From positions 1-64,000 of the forward strand of contig CAZFBA010000006.1 of the NCBI GenBank assembly GCA_964517135.1: a DNA stretch of 64,000 nt, read 5' to 3'. This stretch comes from CAZFBA01 sp964517135. Lineage in GTDB: Bacteria; Cyanobacteriota; Vampirovibrionia; JBFMGH01. A program made the position numbers and the translations under genes. The notes under the pieces are model-generated. The model did no database searches and was not told the DNA's origin. It saw only the letters and a program-made list of their open reading frames with translations. Shown here in pieces: positions 8,362 to 16,850 of this stretch; position 1 is the first letter of the stretch, and the number at the start of each line of letters is the position of its first letter.

Positions 8362-9342
8362 ATGCGGGTTAATAGAGGTAGCAACCTTGTAGAATATGTT
8401 ATACCGGCAGCTCTTATTGGCCTTATTGTTGGCCTCGGGCTGTATATGGCTATAGAAAACGGATACCTGATGAAGTTTTTTGTCTCTACTACAGGTGGAA
8501 AACTTGAAAACAATAAACTTGCTTTTGGTATTACTGAAAATGTCTCTGCAGGAGCTCACACACCTGATTCAGGTGATGTAGATGTTATTAATGTAGGTGA
8601 TTCAGTTGATACGGGGCCTGTTGATATGAGTGATGCGTTGAATCTTCCTTCAGAAAACCCAGGAGAACTACCAGCTAATGATGATATCGCTACAGCCCCG
8701 ACAGATTCTCAATCAGGTGACACATCAATCATACCTGATACTCCTCAAGAAACCCAATCAGCACAGGATGCAGTATGTAATAATGGTGTTTGTACAGTAC
8801 AGGTAGGCAATATACTTCTTGATGGTATACCTGAAAATTTCTCTGATTTTGTTCAAACTTCCGGCAGTGCAATAGGTACTGATACGATTGCCGGGCTTCT
8901 CAGGCAGATAGCAGAACAGGTAGCCGATGACGGCGAACCACAATCAGCTAATATAGCAAACTGGATCAATATGATTGCAGAAAATTCTGAACTTGCAACA
9001 TCCGGTTCTATTGGTTCTATTGAACGAATAATTGAACAGGATGTTGAATATAAAGCTTATCAAATGATTGAAAATTTAAACCCTGATGGTGGTAGTAATT
9101 TCGCTATGACAGATATGTTTTATAATATGATAGTAAACCAATGCAATCAAAACCCTGAAAAATATTCTGATGTTAAAGATATGGTAACCCTTTTATATAA
9201 AGATGGCATAAAACAAATCGGGGCAACTTTTTATAACGAAGTTAAATCAGGTACCACTGACCCGGAAAGTATTAATAACAAAGTAGCCTCAACCACTACT
9301 GACATTAAAGCACAGCTTTTAAAAATAGCTAATAACCCCTAG
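8362..9342 (+). CDS. Prepilin-like secreted protein 2 (CX4C-GIPxNFS family)
   Basis: 326 residues. Leader MRVNRG is cleaved after G6, then SNLVEYVIPAALIGLIVGLG with Glu at +5 (E11). A long acidic, Pro/Ser/Thr-rich linker (about 50-135) leads to CNNGVC, then LDGIPENFSDFVQTSGSAIGTD and a helical C-terminus with NPE..Y.DVKDMV.LLY..GIK and TDPES..NKVAS. These blocks align with protein 1, so the two are tandem paralogues, although their linkers are unrelated. A clear AAGGGA ribosome-binding site lies 6 bases before the ATG. Predicted to be anchored in the inner membrane or incorporated into a pilus-like fibre after prepilin peptidase cleavage, with a disulfide in the CX4C pair. Function unknown. 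Confidence 0.75.
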   Translation: MRVNRGSNLVEYVIPAALIGLIVGLGLYMAIENGYLMKFFVSTTGGKLENNKLAFGITENVSAGAHTPDSGDVDVINVGDSVDTGPVDMSDALNLPSENPGELPANDDIATAPTDSQSGDTSIIPDTPQETQSAQDAVCNNGVCTVQVGNILLDGIPENFSDFVQTSGSAIGTDTIAGLLRQIAEQVADDGEPQSANIANWINMIAENSELATSGSIGSIERIIEQDVEYKAYQMIENLNPDGGSNFAMTDMFYNMIVNQCNQNPEKYSDVKDMVTLLYKDGIKQIGATFYNEVKSGTTDPESINNKVASTTTDIKAQLLKIANNP

Positions 9343-9429
9343 AGAAGCACGTTATAAGCAACAACACGACGGGGACCTTATTCAGGTAAATGTAGAATAA
9401 ACAATCAATTTAGTATGCATTTTACAATA

Positions 9430-10908
9430 CTACTCTTTTTTGTATAGAACTGTCCTGGTATCCTGGTATATTTTATTCCAGTTTTTATCTAAATTCAGTG
9501 CAACTGACAGACCGTGTGTTTCAGGTATCATTACAATATCTACATCATAAGCTTTAAGAAGCTCTGGATATGTTTCATAGATGTTGATTATCATATTGTA
9601 ATCATAAAGTGTCCTGTGGTTGGGCTGAAACATCCTTTCTGTAATAAAAACCCTGCATCCTGCATAGTGATGCAGATAACAGCCCCACCCGAGAGGGTTA
9701 AATATTTTGCTTTCAGGATAGTTTTTGCTTAAATGCTGAACAGCTTTTACAGGGTAAGTCGGCAACCTGACAATCTTTTCTTCCAGTGTAGAAATAAAAA
9801 TGCCTGCCATAAAAAGAATAATAGCAACCAGTATACTTAAAGTGTGTCGTGAAAAACTTTGCTGTATTTTTGACCAGTTTTTAATCTTTTCAAGCCAGGG
9901 CCACTGCCGGTTGAATTCTGTATTAGCTATGACCTCACTTATTAAGGGTAAAACTATAATAAGCAAAAACATTGTGTTTACTGCGGCATAAAGTGTAATA
10001 AAAAGAAAAATAACTGTTATAAATATTTTTTGAAGTGCCGGGCGATAGCCTGAAAATACTGCTACAAAAAGAAGAAGAAGAATTACGAGTTCCACAAAAA
10101 AGAAAGGATACTTTAAATGAAAATCCGGTGAGAGTATAAAGCCATTATAGATGTATAAACCCTGAAAAATATAGTCAAAAACCATATAGTGAAGTTTAAA
10201 GCCTGCCGGGTTAATGAAGCTGACCAGCAAACATCCAGTAAAAAGGAGCAAAAAGTTTTTAGATATTAAGAATAATTCCTGGTTTTTATGGTATTTACTT
10301 CTAATATAGAAAGCAAGCATATAGAGCCAGATAATCAGCAAGCCATAAAGGAAATTTACATTAATGTTGGCCCACAGAATGCTTGTTATAAGTATTATTA
10401 CAACAGTATTTTTCTTGAACCCATCTTTGCATATACTGTCAAGCAGGCAGATATAGGCAAAAAACAACATGTATGTTATTAATCTGCTACCTGCATCTAC
10501 AAAATATGATCCTGCAACAATTCCGATACTTAACAAAGCTATGTTTACTGGCCAGTTATTGAGTTTTTGCATCATCTGGTTGAAAATAAGCGTAAAAACG
10601 AGAGCTATTAAAATTCCGCAGGTGATGACAATTAGTTTCAGCCCCCCAAGTCTATATATAAGTGTAAATAGTATGTCAGTAAGCCAGTTTTCATTAATCC
10701 AGGTTTGATTTAGACCTGTGTATAGTATAATATTAGGAATTGAAAGTGTTGTATGATCCAGCATATATGCCCCGGATGACAGCATACATCCGAGTATTTC
10801 GCTTTTAGTAATTACCTGAGGAAATACAAAAATGAAAGATAGGGCAACCAGAATAAAAATAGCATCATTCAGTGTTGCAAATTTGCCTGTATATTTACTT
10901 ACCTTCAT
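9430..10908 (-). CDS. Polytopic membrane protein, possibly GT-C-type glycosyltransferase
   Basis: 492 residues with about ten to twelve hydrophobic helices spread along the first 370, then a soluble C-terminal domain of about 120 residues (KAVQHLSKNYPESKIFNPLGWGCYLHHY ... DVDIVMIPETHG). An early loop has NENWLTDILFTLIYRLGG; a W[LF]xDhLxxhhYRhGG loop recurs in large bacterial membrane proteins of the GT-C/O-mannosyltransferase-like type, which is why I suggest that class, but I cannot see a firm catalytic motif. The ATG lies 14 nt inside the upstream coiled-coil gene, so the two form an operon. The substrate cannot be predicted. Confidence 0.6.
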   Translation of the reverse strand: MKVSKYTGKFATLNDAIFILVALSFIFVFPQVITKSEILGCMLSSGAYMLDHTTLSIPNIILYTGLNQTWINENWLTDILFTLIYRLGGLKLIVITCGILIALVFTLIFNQMMQKLNNWPVNIALLSIGIVAGSYFVDAGSRLITYMLFFAYICLLDSICKDGFKKNTVVIILITSILWANINVNFLYGLLIIWLYMLAFYIRSKYHKNQELFLISKNFLLLFTGCLLVSFINPAGFKLHYMVFDYIFQGLYIYNGFILSPDFHLKYPFFFVELVILLLLFVAVFSGYRPALQKIFITVIFLFITLYAAVNTMFLLIIVLPLISEVIANTEFNRQWPWLEKIKNWSKIQQSFSRHTLSILVAIILFMAGIFISTLEEKIVRLPTYPVKAVQHLSKNYPESKIFNPLGWGCYLHHYAGCRVFITERMFQPNHRTLYDYNMIINIYETYPELLKAYDVDIVMIPETHGLSVALNLDKNWNKIYQDTRTVLYKKE

Positions 10909-11425
10909 AATTGTTTATTCTATCGACAACCTGTTGTATGCTTTCAGCGGTTCTTTCTGCCTGTGCAGTCATATTTTGAAGGTTTATTTTACCTTTAGCG
11001 CTCAATTTAATTCTTAATAGCTGGCGATTAATGTTTTGAAGGTTGGGTAAGATATCTCTGTTATAAAAATTTTTGATTTTCTGGTTGGTTTCATTGTCTG
11101 CAAGGGTTTTTGTTAGATCCTGTAGTTCTTTATTGTTATCCAGCATAGAATCTATAACTGTTTCGAGTGTCTTTTGTTTTTTTTCGACGTCTCTTTCGTC
11201 CATTCCTTCGAGCATTTTATGGAAGCTTTGAGCATTACTGGTAAAAGCTTTTGCTTTAGCTTTGAGTTCTCCAAGTTTACTGGAAAATTCTTGCTGTGGA
11301 GCTGGCTTATCAGAAGGGTTTTGTAGAGGCACAGCTGCATAAATGCTGTTATTAACTGAAAGAATTCCAATCATAATCAACAATAAAGTGGACACAACAG
11401 TTCTTTTCAAGCTTATTTTTTTCAT
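10895..11425 (-). CDS. Secreted coiled-coil protein, function unknown
   Basis: 176 residues. A Sec signal peptide (basic KKISLKR, then VVSTLLLIMIGIL, probable cleavage after SIYAA near residue 31) leads to a mature part that is almost entirely helical and charged, with heptad-like spacing (about 50-170), indicating a periplasmic coiled coil. A strong AGAGGAAAGG ribosome-binding site precedes the ATG. Its 3' end overlaps the start of the polytopic membrane protein by 14 nt, so they are likely co-expressed and may act together in the envelope. No cysteines and no family I recognise. Confidence 0.7.
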   Translation of the reverse strand: MKKISLKRTVVSTLLLIMIGILSVNNSIYAAVPLQNPSDKPAPQQEFSSKLGELKAKAKAFTSNAQSFHKMLEGMDERDVEKKQKTLETVIDSMLDNNKELQDLTKTLADNETNQKIKNFYNRDILPNLQNINRQLLRIKLSAKGKINLQNMTAQAERTAESIQQVVDRINNYEGK

Positions 11426-11632
11426 TATCCTTTCCTCTCTTTTGTTTAATATAATTTGTGTTTAAAATATTGATACCTGAAAATTATGGTGGTCTTTTCT
11501 TTTGGTATATTTTATCGAATATATTTTTATATTAGCACATTGTTAAAGCTTAGTAGAAATCGTAATAAAGACTAAAATTTTTAAGTTATGCACGGATCTT
11601 ACAGTATACGTATTATAGAATTTGTGCTATTT

Positions 11633-11653
11633 TGAAAATGGTTTTCATTTTCA
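11633..11653. promoter_or_regulatory. Fur/Zur-type palindrome upstream of the Ni/Co uptake operon
   Basis: An 8-bp perfect inverted repeat tgaaaatg (11633-11640) / cattttca (11646-11653) with 5 bases between. Its first 15 bases, tgaaaatggttttca, also fit the 7-1-7 layout of Fur-family boxes (TGATAAT-N-ATTATCA) at 11 of 14 positions. It lies 16 bases before the cbiM start and downstream of a TATTAT -10-like element at 11611. Control by a metal-sensing Fur-family repressor is inferred. Confidence 0.5.
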
Positions 11654-11669
11654 TTCTGGTGTATAAACA

Positions 11670-12491
11670 ATGTCTCACATTCACATACCCGATGGTATTT
11701 TGCCTTTATGGCTCTGGCTTTCAGGCATAGTTATAGTTGTCTTATACCTGATTGGTATGAGTGTTTACTTTAAAAAACATCAATATAACCGCAAAATTGC
11801 GCTTATAGGTGTTTTTGCAGCATTGATGCTTGTAGCTATGTCTGTTGAACTTGTGCCTATTGGATATCATCTTAATCTGGCAGTCCTTACAGGAATCATT
11901 CTGGGGCCTGTTTATTCTGTTATATCTGTTTTTATTGTTACATTGTTACTTGCTCTTTTGGGGCACGGCGGTATAACTATTGTTGGCCTGAATACTATTA
12001 CGATTTCTATTGAAGCAATCTGTGGTTATATTTTTTTCAGGTTATTCAACAAAAGTATTAAAAATACTTTTTTTAGAACTTTTCTGGCTACGGTTATAGC
12101 CCTTTTCTTTTCTACTATGGCTACAATAGGTATTGTATATCTGGGAACCAGTAACATAGAAAGAATGATGCATTCTCATGAATCAAAACATTCATCAATA
12201 CTGGATTTCAGATTCTTAAGTTCAGAAAATAACCATCAGGATAAAGGCTCTCATGACCATGACCTTGAGCACGACCACGATCATGATTTTTCTCTTTCAT
12301 CATCTAATAAGGATCCTGCCCTTTCAAAAGAGCATGAACAGCCATCAAAAGGCAAATTTGATATAAAAAGATTTATACTTCTTATTCTGATCTTCGGTCT
12401 CATCGGCTGGGTTATCGAAGGACTCATTACTGCTTTTATTGTAAACTATATTCATAAAATCAAACCCGACCTTCTGGAGCAAAATCAGTGA
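11670..12491 (+). CDS. cbiM: ECF-type cobalt/nickel transporter substrate-binding component CbiM/NikM
   Basis: 273 residues. The N-terminus MSHIHIPDGILP is the metal-binding N-terminal motif of CbiM/NikM, where the early histidines coordinate Ni or Co. Hydrophobic helices follow (about 12-30, 37-55, 63-120, 128-160). Between the last helices lies a His/Asp-rich loop (about 170-225, including SHDHDLEHDHDHD). A final helix is at about 233-262. There is no separate cbiN gene, and the loop plus last helix may do that job, as in fused CbiMN forms. First gene of a three-gene operon: the cbiQ start overlaps its stop (GTGA). Whether Ni or Co is carried cannot be told; no cobalamin genes or cobalamin riboswitch are evident here. 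Confidence 0.9.
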   Translation: MSHIHIPDGILPLWLWLSGIVIVVLYLIGMSVYFKKHQYNRKIALIGVFAALMLVAMSVELVPIGYHLNLAVLTGIILGPVYSVISVFIVTLLLALLGHGGITIVGLNTITISIEAICGYIFFRLFNKSIKNTFFRTFLATVIALFFSTMATIGIVYLGTSNIERMMHSHESKHSSILDFRFLSSENNHQDKGSHDHDLEHDHDHDFSLSSSNKDPALSKEHEQPSKGKFDIKRFILLILIFGLIGWVIEGLITAFIVNYIHKIKPDLLEQNQ

Positions 12492-13132
12492 AAATAGTCG
12501 ACATAGATTACTACGCACAAACAGGTACAAGCCTGCTTCATAAAACATCTACCTGGCTTAAGCTGCTATGGGCTTTAATGCTTGTTTCGCTGGTGGTTTT
12601 GTCAAATGATTTAAAGCTATTTGCATTTGTTTATTCAGCACTTTTTCTGTATGTTGTGTTTTCAAAGCTACCTGCAAGGATTATATTACCACTTTCATTA
12701 TATCCACTGATATTTGTTGCTCTATTTATTCTTTCTGCTTCACCAATCACTTTTGAATTTTCAATGTTACTTATTTTAAAAGTATTGGTAGCAGCTACAA
12801 GCCTTATTTTGCTTTTCACTACAACACCTTACAAAGAACTTTTTATTCAATTAAGCAAAATATTACCCGGATTTCTCACTACGGCTCTGTTTTTAACTTA
12901 CAGGGCAGTGTTTATTCTCGCAACAACCCTTGAAAACATTATGAAAGCTCTCTATTTGCGTGGCGGGCTTTCAATAAAGAATCCCCGCAGGTCTTTTAAG
13001 GTCATCGGTAATTCGGTAGGCTTTCTCGTTATAAGATCAATAGAAACCAGTGAAAATATGTACGAAGCTATGAGACTCAGGGGACATAACGGCAATATTA
13101 AATACCTGGATGAATCACAATGGAAAAAATAA
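12488..13132 (+). CDS. cbiQ: ECF transporter transmembrane component CbiQ
   Basis: 214 residues. A typical EcfT/CbiQ protein: a short polar N-terminus (DYYAQTGTSLLHKTSTWLKLL), four to five membrane helices between about 25 and 150, and cytoplasmic coupling motifs near the C-terminus (EAMRLRG at about 197-203; an earlier ALYLRGG at about 154). These A-R-G signatures contact the ATPase. Start is GTG at 12488, overlapping the cbiM stop by 4 nt, and the 3' end overlaps cbiO by 13 nt, so the three genes are tightly coupled. Slightly shorter than most CbiQ proteins (about 225-260). Confidence 0.9.
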   Translation: MKIVDIDYYAQTGTSLLHKTSTWLKLLWALMLVSLVVLSNDLKLFAFVYSALFLYVVFSKLPARIILPLSLYPLIFVALFILSASPITFEFSMLLILKVLVAATSLILLFTTTPYKELFIQLSKILPGFLTTALFLTYRAVFILATTLENIMKALYLRGGLSIKNPRRSFKVIGNSVGFLVIRSIETSENMYEAMRLRGHNGNIKYLDESQWKK

Positions 13133-13968
13133 TTGAAGTTAAATGCCTGGAGCATACATACCCGAATAAAACCACTGTAGAGATTTGTGGTCTGGATTTC
13201 ACCGTCAATCGTGGTGAAAAAGTTGCCATATTAGGCCCTAATGGCGGAGGCAAAACTACCCTGATCAAGCATATAACCGGCCTGCTTAAGCCCAATATTG
13301 GCGGAACAGTGAGGGTATTCGGATATGATCCGGCAGAAGAATTCAATAAAATAAGACATCGTCTTGGCGTATTACTTCAAAGTGTAGATGAGCAGCTTAT
13401 CGGCCCGACAGTATTTGATGATGTGTTGTTTGCTCCGCTAAATTATAACTATAAACCAGATGAAGCTATTCAACTGGCCGAAAATATACTGGAAAAGCTT
13501 GATATAACCCATCTTAAAGACAAGGTTATTCACCATCTTTCAGGGGGTGAAAAAAGAAAAGTAGCACTGGCTGGTGCTCTGGTCCTGAACCCGGAACTAC
13601 TGATACTTGATGAACCCTTTGAAGCTCTTGATGTTAAATCTAAACAGGAATTTATTAAAATAATTAACGAAATATCAGAAAGAGATCAAATTTCTGTTGT
13701 ACTTACCACACACGATGTTGAGCTGGTCACACTCTTTGCTGATACTGTTTATTTGCTGGCATCAGGCAATGTGCTGTCTCAAAGAGGCACACCGGAAGAG
13801 ATTTTAACTGATGCAGAGCTTTTGCAAAAATTTAACCTCGCTTCACCCTCTATTATTCAGTTGTTCAGCAGGCTGAAACTAAGTGGCCTGGAATGCAATA
13901 TGCCTCTCACGGTTGAGGAAGGCTTTAACCTGCTAAAAGACTATCTTCACTCTAAAGCAGGATATTAA
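13120..13968 (+). CDS. cbiO: ECF transporter ATP-binding protein CbiO
   Basis: 282 residues. Walker A GPNGGGKTT (about 40-48), Q-loop (GVLLQSVDEQL), ABC signature LSGGEKRKVALAGAL, Walker B LLILDEPFEALD and the switch histidine (VLTTHDVEL) are all present. It provides ATP hydrolysis for the CbiMQ nickel/cobalt uptake complex. Only one ATPase gene is present, so a homodimer is expected. It is the last gene of the operon; the 312 bases after it are filled by a composite repeat and a G-rich tract before the convergent prepilin-like gene. Confidence 0.93.
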   Translation: MEKIIEVKCLEHTYPNKTTVEICGLDFTVNRGEKVAILGPNGGGKTTLIKHITGLLKPNIGGTVRVFGYDPAEEFNKIRHRLGVLLQSVDEQLIGPTVFDDVLFAPLNYNYKPDEAIQLAENILEKLDITHLKDKVIHHLSGGEKRKVALAGALVLNPELLILDEPFEALDVKSKQEFIKIINEISERDQISVVLTTHDVELVTLFADTVYLLASGNVLSQRGTPEEILTDAELLQKFNLASPSIIQLFSRLKLSGLECNMPLTVEEGFNLLKDYLHSKAGY

Positions 13969-14056
13969 AAAAGACCTTAGCAGCTGAGCAAAACCCATCA
14001 TTACTGATTTTTGTATTGTTCTATTTGCCGGTATAAGGTGGAAAATCTCTCATAAA

Positions 14057-14217
14057 TAGATCCTTCGCTGCGCTCTGGATGACTCAAAAGTGGAAAAGAG
14101 GCTAATACCACCGGAGTGCACTAAGTGCACTCCTGAGAGAGTTTTATTTCAGGCTAATTCAGGTATTTAATAAACCATTGATATTGCGAGGAAGGACTTT
14201 TAGCCCGACGTGGCACA
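14057..14217 (+). repeat. Composite dispersed repeat, copy c (most complete)
   Basis: Order of parts: tagatccttcgctgcgctctgg, gatgactcaaaag, gaggctaata, the hairpin ggagtgcac-taa-gtgcactcc (14113-14133), gagagttttatttcaggctaattcagg, then attgcgaggaagg...cccgacgtggcac. Compared with copies a and d the hairpin stem has changed on both arms (cgaac/gttcg to tgcac/gtgca) and is still fully paired. Located between the convergent cbiO and a prepilin-like gene. Confidence 0.75.
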
Positions 14218-14245
14218 GTCACCCCCCCTGAAAACCAACCCCTGA

Positions 14246-14260
14246 GGGTGGGTGGGTGGG
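14246..14260 (+). other. G-quadruplex-forming motif (four GGG runs, single-T loops)
   Basis: The sequence gggtgggtgggtggg, on the plus strand, is the canonical most compact intramolecular G-quadruplex pattern and stands out in an AT-rich genome. It lies 21 bases beyond the 3' end of the minus-strand prepilin-like gene, next to a gctggc-gaa-gccagc hairpin (14267-14281) that overlaps that gene's stop codon. Confidence 0.7.
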
Positions 14261-14280
14261 CCCTGAGCTGGCGAAGCCAG

Positions 14281-15531
14281 CTACGGCCCTTTGCCCTGCG
14301 ATATTTCTGGCATATCAAGAGGGTTTACTTTGGCTACTGCCATAAGTGTCTGATCTCCGGCGGTTGAATCTATCTTAATATCAAGTGATTGAAACTCTCT
14401 CAGGGTTTCTTCAAGAGACCTTGACTCATCATTAAAGGCCGCTACAGAATATGCTACCTGTATACGGTAGAGATCAACTGAATCTTTAACACTTTTTATT
14501 TTCTCGCCTATAGGAACAACCATATCTTTTACTGAATCAAGTACCTTATCAGAGGTCTTTATATCTTCAAGAGTCTGGTCATATGAGCTGCCTGTAGAGC
14601 CTTTGAGATCATTAAACAGTGTCTCAGCAGTGCCCAGATATTCTGAACTCGTATTCATAAAACCATCCAGTGAGTTAGAATAAGAATTATATGTGTTTGA
14701 AAGCCCCTTATATGCCCTATTAACAGTTGTTTTGAGCTCCTGATATTTTGGATCGCTGGTATCAATAGTCGTTGTGGTTTCCATCACGGGTACTTCTTCA
14801 CCTGTATCAGGATCTATTTGAGTAACCGGTAAGCCTGTAGCAGGGTCTGTAACAGCCTGCTCTACTGTTATGGTTGGCATTGTTTCCATATATGAAGAAA
14901 GTTCAGATGTTGCAGCTTCAAAAGACTTTTTAGCTGTCAGATAATTTGAAGCCTGAGCTTCAAAAATTTCTCTGCTGTCTTTTATTTTCATGTCTATATC
15001 TATGAGGTTATTTTCGATGTTTCCGAGGGCTTTTCCGTAGAGGGTCATATTTTCAAGAAGCTGCCTGGTAGTATCGTCATCCTGGTTTTTTGATGCAATT
15101 TCAATCAGAGTTGAATAAAACATTGTGCTTGCTGCAGTAGCGTGAGCAATATTTTCTATACCTGCTGCCCCTGAAGTTTCGACGGCAAGAGCACCCGGGT
15201 TAAACCTGCCGTCATTCATATATTGTTGTATCTGGTCTTTATACTTTTCGTAAAAATCAACAGGCAAAATTATGCTCTGACCTGCATCATTATTAAGTCT
15301 CAAAATACCGTTATCGTCTACATAAATGCCACTTGAGGCAACACCTTTACCCAGTGCCAGCTTTTCTTTAGATATATCAGTCTTTCCGGCACTGGAAAAT
15401 AAAATGTTATTAAAAAGCGAGCCTTCTTTTAGAGAATAAAATATACCTGTTCCGACTGCTATACCTATAATAGCCATTGGTACAACATACTCCACAAGGT
15501 TTGAACCTTTGTTTTTCTTATTATATCTCAT
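14281..15531 (-). CDS. Prepilin-like secreted protein 3, long coiled-coil form
   Basis: 416 residues. Leader MRYNKKNKG is cut after G9, then SNLVEYVVPMAIIGIAVGTG with Glu at +5, nearly identical to the leader region of protein 2. The post-helix motif (LKEGSLFNNILFSSAGK) also matches the paralogues. It lacks the CX4C pair, but a probable relic of the shared domain is seen (IILPVDFYEKY ... VETSGAAG, about 88-140). The rest is mostly helical and acidic, with a proline/valine-containing stretch (about 230-265) and several long coiled-coil-like helices. Transcribed toward cbiO. Likely processed by a prepilin peptidase; role unknown. Confidence 0.72.
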   Translation of the reverse strand: MRYNKKNKGSNLVEYVVPMAIIGIAVGTGIFYSLKEGSLFNNILFSSAGKTDISKEKLALGKGVASSGIYVDDNGILRLNNDAGQSIILPVDFYEKYKDQIQQYMNDGRFNPGALAVETSGAAGIENIAHATAASTMFYSTLIEIASKNQDDDTTRQLLENMTLYGKALGNIENNLIDIDMKIKDSREIFEAQASNYLTAKKSFEAATSELSSYMETMPTITVEQAVTDPATGLPVTQIDPDTGEEVPVMETTTTIDTSDPKYQELKTTVNRAYKGLSNTYNSYSNSLDGFMNTSSEYLGTAETLFNDLKGSTGSSYDQTLEDIKTSDKVLDSVKDMVVPIGEKIKSVKDSVDLYRIQVAYSVAAFNDESRSLEETLREFQSLDIKIDSTAGDQTLMAVAKVNPLDMPEISQGKGP

Positions 15532-15691
15532 TATTCATTCCCTTCCTGCTACAAAAATAAGGTTAATTCTCTGCATTATTTTAAGTGTATCGAGTCTTTA
15601 AACATAAACTTTAGAAATTATAAATGTAATTATTAAAAGTTTGTAACTTCTGGTTTAATCTAAGTTTTGTGGCCTCTCTTCAGTGGCGATA

Positions 15692-16522
15692 CTATCCAGA
15701 TAGCATATGATCAGTTAATGCCTGTCTTCTAAAAAGCTTATTGATTGCCATTTCAATATTTTGTTCTTTCATAAATGTTTCACCAATTAAAACCCCGGTA
15801 ATATTAGAATTAGATAGCTTAAGGATGTCGTCAAAAGTGCTAATGCCTGATTCGCTTATCACATAGCTTTTGCAAATTTCTTTATCTCTTATAAGTTCAA
15901 GAGTATGATTAATATCTGTCTGAAAAGTCTTGAGGTTGCGGTTATTGATGCCGATAATAGCTGTTTTGCGGTCAATGTGAAAGTTAAATTCCTGTTCTTC
16001 ATGTGTTTCAACCAGTGTTCTCATACCAAGTGAGTCTGCAAGATCTTCGAGTTCTGAGAGCTGACTGACACTCAATATAGAATCTATCAGCAAAATAAAG
16101 TCTGCACCGTAATAACGGGCCTGATAAACTTGATAAGGGTCAATAATAAAGTCTTTTCTCAATACTGGCAGGCTGACAGCATTTTTAACTGCCCTCAAAT
16201 ATTCTAAAGAGCCCTGGAAAAATACCTCATCAGTTAAAACAGAGATGGCCTGAGCGCCGCATTTTTCATAAGTAAGCGCAATTTCTATTGGGTTAAAGTC
16301 TGATCTTATTATTCCTTTTGATGGAGAAGCTTTTTTTATTTCTGCTATGAGTACAAGCTGGCCGGTAACTATGGATTCTTGAAATCTGGTGATGACATCT
16401 TTTACCGGAGGCAAAGATGGCAATGTATCAACTATTTTTTCCTGTGGCAGTAACTTTTGCTGACGCAAAAGTTCTTCTTTCTTTTGTCTGACTATTTCTT
16501 CCAGTATATTTTTTTCTGTCAT
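15692..16522 (-). CDS. trpC: Indole-3-glycerol phosphate synthase TrpC
   Basis: 276 residues from the ATG at 16522. The frame stays open 35 codons further upstream, but that stretch is unlike the family and the shorter form matches its usual length (about 255-275). A (beta/alpha)8 barrel with characteristic motifs: IAEIKKASPSKG (catalytic Glu and Lys, about 92-103), ISVLTDEVFFQGS, VLRKDFIIDPYQV (catalytic Lys), GINNRNLKTF and SESGI near the C-terminus. It converts carboxyphenylaminodeoxyribulose phosphate to indole-3-glycerol phosphate in tryptophan synthesis. No other trp gene is in the window, so the pathway is dispersed. No strong ribosome-binding site precedes the chosen start. Confidence 0.95.
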   Translation of the reverse strand: MTEKNILEEIVRQKKEELLRQQKLLPQEKIVDTLPSLPPVKDVITRFQESIVTGQLVLIAEIKKASPSKGIIRSDFNPIEIALTYEKCGAQAISVLTDEVFFQGSLEYLRAVKNAVSLPVLRKDFIIDPYQVYQARYYGADFILLIDSILSVSQLSELEDLADSLGMRTLVETHEEQEFNFHIDRKTAIIGINNRNLKTFQTDINHTLELIRDKEICKSYVISESGISTFDDILKLSNSNITGVLIGETFMKEQNIEMAINKLFRRQALTDHMLSG

Positions 16523-16657
16523 TACAACTATACCAATACACGAAAGTAAATTATATTTGCTTTTGCCCCCAATTTGCTGGAATCTATCATTTCTTTTGTG
16601 GAGTAGTATACCATGATTTTGTAACAACTTTATATTATCAGAAAATTTATCAATCAG

Positions 16658-16687
16658 GCAAAAAAATAGCTGTATTTACAGCTATTT
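16658..16687 (-). terminator. Intrinsic terminator of the 44-codon gene
   Basis: A perfect 10-bp stem (aaatagctgt / acagctattt, 16664-16687) with a 4-base loop. On the minus strand it runs into seven T (16660-16666). It lies 28 bases past the small gene's stop and before trpC, so the small gene is probably a separate transcript. Confidence 0.85.
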
Positions 16688-16715
16688 CAAATCAACAATA
16701 TGTGGGTAAAGGGCT

Positions 16716-16850
16716 TTAAGCTTTTACTCTGTTAAAGTCTGGATAGATATTGCCCTTTGCAAGTAGTTCAAAGACTCTTCTGAGGTTGTGTCTTTTCAAA
16801 GCTCTGGGTTCCATTTTTTCAAGTCTTGTAAGGTTGTTTTTTCTTTTCAT
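16716..16850 (-). CDS. Small basic protein of 44 residues, unknown
   Basis: From the ATG at 16850 this encodes MKRKNNLTRLEKMEPRALKR and 24 more residues (HNLRRVFELLAKGN, IYPDFNRVKA). The frame extends 18 codons further upstream, but GGGAGA is placed correctly only for the internal ATG. About a third of the residues are Lys or Arg, and there is no membrane segment. A predicted amphipathic helix (RRVFELLAKG) could bind RNA, DNA or a protein. The good ribosome-binding site together with a clean intrinsic terminator right after it strongly suggests a real, separately expressed gene. No family recognised; not an obvious ribosomal protein or toxin. Confidence 0.65.
   Translation of the reverse strand: MKRKNNLTRLEKMEPRALKRHNLRRVFELLAKGNIYPDFNRVKA

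Noticed and set aside
11426..11669. Cobalamin riboswitch upstream of cbiM
   Set aside because: The conserved B12-box-like sequence is absent; the leader is AT-rich and short.
15692..16627. Extended TrpC start at 16627 adding 35 residues
   Set aside because: The extra N-terminal residues are unlike the TrpC family; the ATG at 16522 gives the expected length.
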